A stretch of 10,786 nucleotides of DNA from Porticoccaceae bacterium. Its GTDB lineage: Bacteria > Pseudomonadota > Gammaproteobacteria > Pseudomonadales > Porticoccaceae. Location of the stretch: the NCBI GenBank assembly GCA_019090225.1, contig JAHRWI010000198.1, forward strand, positions 1 to 10,786. The letters run 5' to 3'. This document shows, in pieces, positions 1 through 5,330 of this stretch. The translations under genes and the position numbers were made by a program. How positions within the stretch are numbered: position 1 is the stretch's first letter; each line of letters starts with the position of its first letter. The notes under the pieces were generated by a model. That model saw nothing but the letters and a program-made list of their open reading frames with translations. It had not been told where the DNA came from and made no database searches.

Positions 1-23
1 CGTCAGATGTGTATAAGAGACAG
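1..23 (+). other. Sequencing adapter remnant (Nextera/Tn5 mosaic end)
   Basis: Positions 5-23 read AGATGTGTATAAGAGACAG, the 19-bp Tn5 mosaic end used in Nextera libraries. The preceding CGTC at 1-4 matches the last bases of the read-1 adapter. This is library sequence left on a contig end and not genomic DNA. Read on the minus strand it adds the spurious residues LSLIHI and a TGA stop (3-5) to the gene that runs off this end. Genomic sequence starts at about position 24. Confidence 0.97.
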
Positions 24-776
24 TGATTGCGCTGCGAATGCAGCCAATAAACTTTTATCAGCTAATATACTTAATCTTCTCGGGAGTCCTTTAGAGAAAC
101 GGGCAAGAGCTTTTAGCGCTTGCCTGGTAAAAAGCGGAGGACCGTTATAATCAGCTTTATGTAATCTAAAGGCCACATACTCTGCAACCTCCTCTTTACC
201 AAAGGGCTTGAGATACAAATTGTGAATAATACGTTCTTTGATTTGTCTCACGGAAACATGGCTAAGATGTAAATCAAGCTCAGGCTGTCCAAATAACACC
301 ACTTGTAGCAGTTTTTCCGTCTCGGTTTCTAGATTACTTAATAAGCGTAACTCCTCGAGTGATTCCAGGGGCATACACTGCGCTTCATCAATAAATACAA
401 CTACGCTTTGATTTTCGGAATGCAGACTGACTAACTTGGCCTGAACTGTTTGCAATGTATGACTCTTACCATTCGCATTGCTAACACTTAGCCCAAGTTC
501 ATGGGCAATAGTGTAAATAAGGTCGTCTGCTTTAAGGCTTGGGTTAGGTAAATATATAACGCGAACACTGCTCGGTAAACTTTTCTCCAGCATACGGGTG
601 AGCATTGTTTTACCGCTGCCTACCTCACCGACAATTTTAATTATGCCATCACCGTGAGATATTGCATAAAGCACAGCATTTAGGAGGGATTCACGTTCGC
701 CACCGGCATAGAAACGAGTAGTATCGGGCGTAACCCGAAAAGGTTGCACTTTGAGACCAAAATATTCAGTGTACAT
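24..776 (-). CDS. mshM: MshM/ExeA-type AAA+ ATPase, 3'-truncated by adapter
   Basis: This is an AAA+ ATPase of the ExeA/GspA/MshM group. In characterised relatives (ExeA with ExeB) members help assemble or insert the secretin through the peptidoglycan; MshM belongs to the MSHA pilus locus. The N-terminus MYTEYFGLKVQPF is the family hallmark. Walker A is GEVGSGKT at residues 50-57, Walker B is VVVFIDEAQ at about 125-133, and the sensor-type strand LFGQPELD lies at 161-168. The ATG at 774-776 puts the hallmark at residue 1, although no strong Shine-Dalgarno precedes it. About 251 native residues remain; the last six residues and the stop of the apparent reading frame come from the adapter. Family members are usually somewhat longer, so the C-terminus, and any peptidoglycan-binding domain as in ExeA, is missing. 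A 194-bp gap separates it from the PilZ gene. The MshM assignment rests on context plus family; a GspA-type role is the alternative. Confidence 0.88.
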
Positions 777-970
777 CTTGTTCAGGCAATCAGTGGCTCT
801 CTGTAGATTCCGTTAACGAAACCTAGTGTATCGGGAATCGGCAATAAATATAACAAACGAAATTATCGTCTATTAAATAATCGTATAATTGGCAAACCCA
901 GAGGTTAGCTGAGCGATATCGGTAAACGACACCAGCGCTTTACAGCAGGGCAACACGGCCAATAAACAAC
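777..970 (-). other. Intergenic region between PilZ gene and AAA ATPase
   Basis: This 194-bp gap carries no reading frame I would call. The stretch around 838-893 is strongly A/T-rich and may hold a promoter for the ATPase, but no pair of -35/-10 hexamers with good spacing stands out. A 6-bp inverted repeat (GATTCC 806-811, GGAATC 834-839) and the palindrome CGTTAACG (811-818) lie close to the ATPase start and could be an operator. No T-run terminator follows the PilZ stop. Confidence 0.4.
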
Positions 971-1711
971 CTAGCGCAGAGCGGATAGGTTCCCAAAAGA
1001 AGCACAGACGTATTCAAGCAAATCAACCAGAGATTCAAATACCTTGCCCGTTGTCACTTGATAATGAGCCTGCTCCTCACCTTGCTTCCATACTGTCGTA
1101 ACGGCGGAGCGAAGAACCTGATTGGTATCAGGCGAAAATACAGGAAAACTCAATTGTCCATTATTCAGAATTTTCAGAGACGCGTCAGGATTCAGGATAT
1201 TACCTACCTCGTCCCTGATTTTCATGCCCATACCACCGAGACGAACAGCCATAGAGTTGATAGCATCGATCATTAATTGGTTTTGTCTATTCAATTCATA
1301 GTCATCGTTTCGAATCGCGGACTGAAGCATAAAACTTTCAGCAACTTCCTCACCGAGAGATTTGACTTCGTTGACCGACAACATTTTGCCGGCAAATATT
1401 TGATCATATTCCGGGTTGATCTGTATAAATAAAAGACCATATTTTTTTTGTTTGTCTATAAAACCGGAATAACAGACTATCGCAACACCAAATATTTTCT
1501 GGCCCTCCAAGACTAATTCAAACTCGACTTTTTGTAGGGTATTAAGGTTTAGGCACCTCGAGGTAACTGACAAACCATTTGAGCTTATGTCTAGCAAGGT
1601 AGCGTCATCCGACCACCGTTTAAAACCGATGCCCCGTTTACGAATTTTTACGCTAATAAACGGGCCGCTTAAACGATGATCCTGCCGGCGGTTTATCGTA
1701 ACATCGACCAA
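971..1711 (-). CDS. PilZ-domain c-di-GMP receptor with uncharacterised C-terminal half
   Basis: This is a 246-residue soluble protein with an N-terminal PilZ domain. Both canonical c-di-GMP contacts are present: RQDHR (RxxxR) at residues 9-13 and DISSNG (DxSxxG) at 41-46. Beta-rich sequence runs to about residue 105, as expected for the PilZ barrel, so ligand binding is likely. Residues 110-246 are not a domain I recognise. They begin as a predicted helical stretch and end in a mixed segment with no membrane helix. The start is a TTG at 1709-1711 preceded by AAGAG with 8-nt spacing; no ATG or GTG is available nearby and a stop lies 10 codons upstream. It follows the last pilin gene by 52 bp, so it is probably co-transcribed with it. 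By context it should link c-di-GMP level to the pilus, but its partner is unknown. Confidence 0.88.
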   Translation of the reverse strand: MVDVTINRRQDHRLSGPFISVKIRKRGIGFKRWSDDATLLDISSNGLSVTSRCLNLNTLQKVEFELVLEGQKIFGVAIVCYSGFIDKQKKYGLLFIQINPEYDQIFAGKMLSVNEVKSLGEEVAESFMLQSAIRNDDYELNRQNQLMIDAINSMAVRLGGMGMKIRDEVGNILNPDASLKILNNGQLSFPVFSPDTNQVLRSAVTTVWKQGEEQAHYQVTTGKVFESLVDLLEYVCASFGNLSALR

Positions 1712-1719
1712 GGTAAATG

Positions 1720-1724
1720 CTCTT
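1720..1724 (-). promoter_or_regulatory. Ribosome binding site supporting the TTG start of the PilZ gene
   Basis: The minus strand reads AAGAG here, 8 nt before the TTG at 1709-1711. It is a modest Shine-Dalgarno, but the only one available for this frame, which is closed upstream by TAA. Confidence 0.5.
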
Positions 1725-1744
1725 TTGCAATTTGAAATTTAAGG

Positions 1745-1759
1745 TAAAGCCCTGCTTTA
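1745..1759 (-). other. Small hairpin between pilin stop and PilZ start
   Basis: A perfect 6-bp stem (TAAAGC/GCTTTA) with a 3-nt loop lies 4 nt after the pilin stop codon. It is not followed by a convincing T-run, so it is at most a weak or partial terminator. It could also be a 3'-end stabiliser that raises pilin mRNA relative to the downstream PilZ message. Confidence 0.3.
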
Positions 1760-1763
1760 TCAC

Positions 1764-2423
1764 TCACATCGTTACCGCAAGGTTTATCGTTCCATTAATG
1801 TTATACGCTGCCCCTGCTCCACCAATACGGCCTATATTGCCACTGGTAGCATCACCGTCATCATATTCATTATCATAACGCTGAGCGATATCCCCAGGGA
1901 CTGTCTGAAGCATTAATTTATTTTCCTGTACCCCGTTACCCCAGTTTCCATAAGCTATTGAGCTTACTGGGCCACCAAATGGATGATTAGGCCGGGCCGT
2001 AGCATCTGTTAGGCTTGGGTCGCCCACTATCAACTTGGCATAACGTAAGTGAGACCAAACAAGGCAAGCCTCTTCATTATTGGTGCCACAATAACTTGTG
2101 GTAATTTGTCCGTTGCCATTACCAGCTGTAGCAGCTGCATCCAAAGCAGCCACATTTGCAAGGTCGCCAGGCAAACCTCGGTAAGTATCCTGAAAAGTGT
2201 GGTAGGCCACTCGATAACTGTCAATTTCTTTCACGAAACGCTTAAATTTAGCATTTTCAATCAACACCTGACCCTGCAGTACTCCACCGAGTATCAAACC
2301 AATAATCACAAGCACAATCGCGATTTCTACGAGCGTGAATCCTGATTGCTTTGATTTGCTGGCTATTCGATATCCTGATGTCTTAATAATGTTGTTATTC
2401 GATATTCTAGCGTTAACTTTCAT
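1764..2423 (-). CDS. Type IV prepilin / pseudopilin, candidate major subunit
   Basis: This 219-residue prepilin has a 28-residue positively charged leader ending KQSG, with cleavage expected before F29 (SG|FTLVEIAIVLVIIGL). Glu5 of the mature protein (E33) is present, and the hydrophobic alpha1 helix runs to about residue 50. Downstream it carries the family motifs GQVLIENAKF, FQDTYRGLPGD, NGNGQ (102-106) and an acidic DDGD turn followed by GNIG (188-197). A cysteine pair at C112 and C120 could form a disulphide. I chose the ATG at 2421-2423 over the upstream ATG at 2442-2444 because a perfect AAGGAGG sits 7 nt before it and the upstream start would place that site inside the gene. The strong ribosome site, separate promoter and full alpha1 motif make it the best candidate for the abundant fibre subunit. 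A minor pilin role is possible. Confidence 0.85.
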   Translation of the reverse strand: MKVNARISNNNIIKTSGYRIASKSKQSGFTLVEIAIVLVIIGLILGGVLQGQVLIENAKFKRFVKEIDSYRVAYHTFQDTYRGLPGDLANVAALDAAATAGNGNGQITTSYCGTNNEEACLVWSHLRYAKLIVGDPSLTDATARPNHPFGGPVSSIAYGNWGNGVQENKLMLQTVPGDIAQRYDNEYDDGDATSGNIGRIGGAGAAYNINGTINLAVTM

Positions 2424-2430
2424 TCTAAAA

Positions 2431-2437
2431 CCTCCTT
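2431..2437 (-). promoter_or_regulatory. Strong ribosome binding site of the candidate major pilin
   Basis: The minus strand reads AAGGAGG, a full match to the anti-Shine-Dalgarno core, with a 7-nt spacer to the ATG at 2421-2423. It is the best site in the window. It decides the start against an in-frame ATG 21 nt upstream. Confidence 0.85.
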
Positions 2438-2485
2438 CGACCATATATAGGGCGCCTGATATTTACCTATCGTGACCGCCACACG

Positions 2486-2514
2486 ACTATATCACAATCT
2501 ACTTTAGATATTAA
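2486..2514 (-). promoter_or_regulatory. Putative sigma70 promoter with extended -10 for the pilin gene
   Basis: On the minus strand, -35 TTAATA (2509-2514) and -10 TATAGT (2486-2491) are separated by 17 nt, and TG one base before the -10 makes it an extended -10 element. The expected start site is near 2479, leaving a leader of about 55 nt before the ATG. Matches are 4/6 and 5/6 to consensus. The surroundings are A/T-rich, so a chance match is possible. Confidence 0.45.
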
Positions 2515-2560
2515 ATACAAGCGGTTAATGCTTAACGCAATTAATACCATGCGAAACCTC

Positions 2561-3277
2561 TCACGGCAATTCCCCTGCGGCTACCATCCGAGCCTTTAGA
2601 ATATTTGGCGAAACCCAGATAATTTGGTCATCAAATACGGGATTACCAGGCGTGCTAGTTTTAGAATATATTCTATCGACAAAGTTTGTGTCATTAGTCC
2701 TGTTTTCCCATTGATCCGCGCCCGCAGCCGCCGCATTTGTCATCGAGGCCCAATTTTGACCATGGGATATGACTACAGCGGGTACTTGACTTGCAACGAG
2801 AGCCCCTGCTGGAAAAGCCGAATCGAGAACATTAATATCACCTGCAGCAGCCAAATCAAAAGAAACCCCGGTAGCGCCGCACCCGGGGTTGCAATCGGCA
2901 AAGGCACCGGTCACACGGTAAGTAAACGCTTGTCCCCAAGCATCGTGCTGACCTATCCCGAGGGTCACCCACGGAATGTTTCCATCAACACCAAACCCCG
3001 TCCCACAGGCATCTTCAACGCCATCACGATTGGGCGGTGGGGGCGTACTATCTGGACAGGGTAAACGACCATTCGCCATCGCAAAGCCTATTATTGATTC
3101 ATGAATTTGCGCCAGGCTTTGTTCTGTTTCTTGACGATCTTGCTTTTCTAGTTGTGTGGATAACGGCATCAATAGTCCACCTAGAATCAAGCCAATCACA
3201 ACCAGAACAACAGCCATTTCAAGCAAAGAAAAACCCCTTTGGTTAAATTGCCCAGTTAAGGGCTTTGGCTTATACAT
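2561..3277 (-). CDS. Type IV prepilin / pseudopilin with Glu5, paralogue of the next pilin upstream
   Basis: This 238-residue prepilin has a 15-residue leader (NQRG|FSLLEMAVVLVVIGL); Glu5 is E20 and alpha1 extends to about residue 37. The globular part carries GFAMANGRLPCPD (64-76), PWVTLGIGQHDAWG (102-115), YRVTGAFAD, GVSF, GDI and FDDQIIW (215-221). All of these recur in the protein encoded at 3446-4150, so the two are clearly paralogues. Four cysteines (C74, C91, C129, C133) could form two disulphides. An in-frame GTG at 3296-3298 would add seven residues. I prefer the ATG at 3275-3277 because AGGAG (3289-3293) precedes it by 11 nt and would otherwise fall inside the coding region. It is separated from its neighbours by intergenic gaps of 168 and 137 bp. 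It is probably a minor pilin or pseudopilin; its exact place in the fibre is unknown. Confidence 0.83.
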   Translation of the reverse strand: MYKPKPLTGQFNQRGFSLLEMAVVLVVIGLILGGLLMPLSTQLEKQDRQETEQSLAQIHESIIGFAMANGRLPCPDSTPPPPNRDGVEDACGTGFGVDGNIPWVTLGIGQHDAWGQAFTYRVTGAFADCNPGCGATGVSFDLAAAGDINVLDSAFPAGALVASQVPAVVISHGQNWASMTNAAAAGADQWENRTNDTNFVDRIYSKTSTPGNPVFDDQIIWVSPNILKARMVAAGELP

Positions 3278-3288
3278 GTACCGCTGCT

Positions 3289-3293
3289 CTCCT
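3289..3293 (-). promoter_or_regulatory. Ribosome binding site deciding the ATG start of the second pilin
   Basis: The minus strand reads AGGAG, 11 nt before the ATG at 3275-3277. The spacing is slightly long, but there is no comparable site before the alternative GTG at 3296-3298. Confidence 0.55.
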
Positions 3294-3401
3294 ATCACTC
3301 ATTTTTTCGTCGCTAATTATTTTGGCCTTCAGGACACTAAAATTCAAACCTATCGCGCTAGATGTACTGTCCATCCAGGCGTTAACCGATCGTAAAACAC
3401 C

Positions 3402-3419
3402 TACAGTAATTACAGTAAA
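3402..3419. repeat. Tandem 9-bp direct repeat upstream of a pilin gene
   Basis: TACAGTAAT (3402-3410) is followed directly by TACAGTAAA (3411-3419), giving a tandem pair with one mismatch. It lies in the gap between two pilin genes, next to a 14-bp palindrome at 3425-3438. The arrangement suggests a protein-binding site, though such A/T-rich repeats also occur by chance. Confidence 0.4.
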
Positions 3420-3424
3420 TTACC

Positions 3425-3438
3425 CTATTTTAAAATAG
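3425..3438. repeat. Perfect 14-bp palindrome downstream of the Glu5-less pilin
   Basis: CTATTTTAAAATAG is a perfect two-fold palindrome with no loop, starting 7 nt past the stop codon of the upstream pilin gene. It has no G/C-rich stem and no following T-run, so it does not look like an intrinsic terminator. It may be an operator half of the intergenic region. Confidence 0.45.
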
Positions 3439-3445
3439 CTAATAG

Positions 3446-4150
3446 TTACAGTTTATTAGCATCTTGCATTCTACCTATAAGTATAGCTAGCGGAAGCCAA
3501 ACCACTTGATCATCAAACCCCGCAACACCAGTTGATTGCGCCCTACTGACGAAATCTGTGTCGTTATCGACATTTTCGCGTTCATCCGGCACAGCAGGTA
3601 GCGGCCCGGGCGGTATCAACACCCAGTTTTTCCCCTGAGACGTTACAGTGGCAGGAATTAAGCTATCTATAATCGCACCAATAGCATCTCGAATTGTAAT
3701 ATCACCGAACGAACATAGTTCGAAGGAAACACCACTGACAGGTACGCCACAAAGCGTGCCATCTATAGTGTCGGCAAAGTCAGCGGTCACACGGTAGTTA
3801 TACCCGTGCCCCCATGCGTCGAACTCGCCTACACCAAGATCCACCCATGGCACAAGACCTTCTGCACTCGAACAAGATGTCCCCGTTAAATCCTGAACAC
3901 CATCTGCTGAAGCCACAACATCCGGACAGGGTAGCCGCCCATTAGCCATAGCGTATCCAATCAGGGCTTCACGAATACCCATCAAGGCAAATTGCGTTTT
4001 CTGACGTTCCTGTAGTGTATTTTTGTGGCGACCCGCTAGGTTTGTTAGAAGTATTGTTGAAATTGTCACCACCATAAGGAGGATCAGCACGATTAAACCC
4101 GCGCCCTTTTGGTACTGAAATCCTGCGTTAACGGCTAACCTATTAATCAT
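3446..4150 (-). CDS. Prepilin-like protein lacking Glu5 (GspK/MshP-like minor pilin position)
   Basis: This 234-residue protein has a pilin-like N-terminus (YQKG|AGLIVLILLMVV). Cleavage after G16 would leave Ala at +1 and Val (V21) where Glu5 normally sits. Minor (pseudo)pilins without Glu5, such as GspK and PilX/MshP-type proteins, act at the fibre tip or initiate assembly, so a tip role is a fair inference. The globular half is a paralogue of the pilin at 2561-3277: GYAMANGRLPCPD (65-77), PWVDLGVGEFDAWG (101-114), YRVTADFAD, GVSF and FDDQVVW (212-218) recur. Four cysteines (C75, C93, C134, C146) parallel the four of its paralogue. Its ATG overlaps the previous stop as ATGA, placing it as the last gene of the tightly coupled operon and tying its dose to the machine, not to the fibre subunits. 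Confidence 0.8.
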   Translation of the reverse strand: MINRLAVNAGFQYQKGAGLIVLILLMVVTISTILLTNLAGRHKNTLQERQKTQFALMGIREALIGYAMANGRLPCPDVVASADGVQDLTGTSCSSAEGLVPWVDLGVGEFDAWGHGYNYRVTADFADTIDGTLCGVPVSGVSFELCSFGDITIRDAIGAIIDSLIPATVTSQGKNWVLIPPGPLPAVPDERENVDNDTDFVSRAQSTGVAGFDDQVVWLPLAILIGRMQDANKL

Positions 4151-4707
4151 TTAATAAATACCGTCCCGTCGGATTCAATTGGTGTAGCCCCATTTTCATC
4201 TGACATGATTACTGTTTTATCTGTATCGCCCTTATTGGTAGGTGATGTCGGCATTGCTCGTAGGTTAATATAGCCTTCACTAATCAACCCTGTTCTCACC
4301 GATATGCTCTGGCCCGGTTTTAAATTTACCGCTGCCATTGAAGGACCCGGCTTCACAGACACCGCCACATTTTTTACCCGCATTAAATTTACAGAAATGC
4401 CTCGATTTTCCTCATCTTTTTTTACAACTTTATTATTCACCCAGGCAGTTCCATGGCCAGCTCTACGCTTAACATATCCATTAAAAACGACACGGTCAGA
4501 CTCTGGGCTATGTGCCAACCCTTTTGAGCTTTTAACTACGGATCTAAAAATCGTTCCGTGCTCTCGCTGTCCGTCAAGTTGAGCCCGTTGTTCGGGGGAG
4601 GTAAAGAGAATGCCAAATGCATTACACTGGGCGACAAATAATAGACCCAAGAAAATCCCTGTTATCGCGAGCTTCAGTTGCCAGCAAACAAGCACTAAAA
4701 ACCTCAT
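4147..4707 (-). CDS. Exported MshK/PilP-like pilus component, unnamed family
   Basis: This 186-residue protein has an N-terminal signal or anchor: a hydrophobic stretch at about residues 12-28, with likely signal peptidase I cleavage after CNA (30). C28 is preceded by VAQ, which is a poor lipobox, so a lipoprotein is unlikely. The mature part opens with FTSPEQRAQLDGQR (35-48). A segment NGYVKRRAGHGTAWVN (76-91) and a VNLKPGQ motif (127-133) follow, and the C-terminal 50 residues are low in complexity. From memory, these motifs mark a family found near pilus platform genes in proteobacteria, in the place of MshK or PilP, which link the inner-membrane platform to the secretin. I have not verified that by a search. 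Both ends overlap neighbours as ATGA, so it is translationally coupled to the PilO-like gene and to the Glu5-less pilin. Confidence 0.65.
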   Translation of the reverse strand: MRFLVLVCWQLKLAITGIFLGLLFVAQCNAFGILFTSPEQRAQLDGQREHGTIFRSVVKSSKGLAHSPESDRVVFNGYVKRRAGHGTAWVNNKVVKKDEENRGISVNLMRVKNVAVSVKPGPSMAAVNLKPGQSISVRTGLISEGYINLRAMPTSPTNKGDTDKTVIMSDENGATPIESDGTVFIK

Positions 4708-5330
4708 AATTCATCATCCAACTCAAAAATCATATCGCTGGTATAGCGAGCGGTATACCAATGCGTATCGCAATTTGCTTTAAAATTAGCATCAATAGTC
4801 AGGTCAGCATTACGGACCACACGATCTATTTTACAGCCATCGACGACCAACAGCCCCGACCGAACCTCCGTCAGCCCATCTAGTAACATTATCAAATCAC
4901 CTTCGTGAACCAGATTCGACTCTATAGACAGTTTCGAGGCCGCTAAATTAATACCCGCAGGTACGCCACCAACAAGCGTTAACACTTGCTGTTGCGGTTC
5001 AATGTGATAACGCAGCTCATTGAGACCAAGGTCGTTAGCGGTGTTTTCGAGGCTCTCCACCCATGACAGTCTATTCTCCTGATCTAGAAAACCTCTAGAC
5101 ACATATCGTTGATACTCAGCTCTATAATTCTCAAACAACGTCACCATACCCTGTAAACTTTTGATCTCCAGTTGGATTTCGTCCAGCTCGGATTCCACTG
5201 AGAACAGCATCTGTTGTTTGCTCCCAACAAATGAAAACACTTTTATCACTAGTAGCGAGCAAACAACCAACACCAAGAAGAGCAAAATAGCTCGCGTGCG
5301 AATTAACGTAAAATTAATGGCAGGCTTCAC
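4704..5330 (-). CDS. MshJ/PilO (GspM)-like inner-membrane alignment protein
   Basis: This 208-residue bitopic membrane protein has a short basic cytoplasmic tail, one transmembrane helix at about residues 13-35, a predicted coiled coil at about 38-62 and a periplasmic domain. The topology and size are those of PilO, GspM and MshJ, which pair with PilN/GspL to align the inner-membrane platform with the secretin. It contains RGFLDQENRLSWVESLE (79-95) and LRYHIEPQQ (106-114), and ends with a two-cysteine region (C166, C187) followed by HWYTARY. The start is a GTG at 5328-5330 overlapping the previous stop as GTGA; no earlier start is plausible. It lies between the PilM-PilN-like gene and the MshK-like gene, the order expected for an alignment subcomplex. 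Sequence identity to named MshJ proteins could not be judged, so the call is by architecture and position. Confidence 0.7.
   Translation of the reverse strand: MKPAINFTLIRTRAILLFLVLVVCSLLVIKVFSFVGSKQQMLFSVESELDEIQLEIKSLQGMVTLFENYRAEYQRYVSRGFLDQENRLSWVESLENTANDLGLNELRYHIEPQQQVLTLVGGVPAGINLAASKLSIESNLVHEGDLIMLLDGLTEVRSGLLVVDGCKIDRVVRNADLTIDANFKANCDTHWYTARYTSDMIFELDDEL

Noticed and set aside
1058..1276. Plus-strand open frame inside the PilZ gene, and similar plus-strand frames at 2049-2345, 2624-3064, 4304-4582, 5161-5427, 7925-8239, 9113-9412 and 10024-10644
   Set aside because: They lie opposite well-supported minus-strand genes, lack recognisable domains and are explained as shadows of those genes.
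2521..2540. GTTAA-TGC-TTAAC hairpin after the second pilin as a terminator
   Set aside because: The stem is only 5 bp, A/T-rich and not followed by a T-run.
3296..3298. GTG start seven codons upstream for the Glu5-containing pilin
   Set aside because: It would bury the AGGAG site within the coding region; the ATG at 3275-3277 follows that site.
3316..3347. Possible promoter TTGAAT / AATAAT on the minus strand before the second pilin
   Set aside because: The spacer is 20 nt to the good -10, or 18 nt to a poor one. It is too weak to call.
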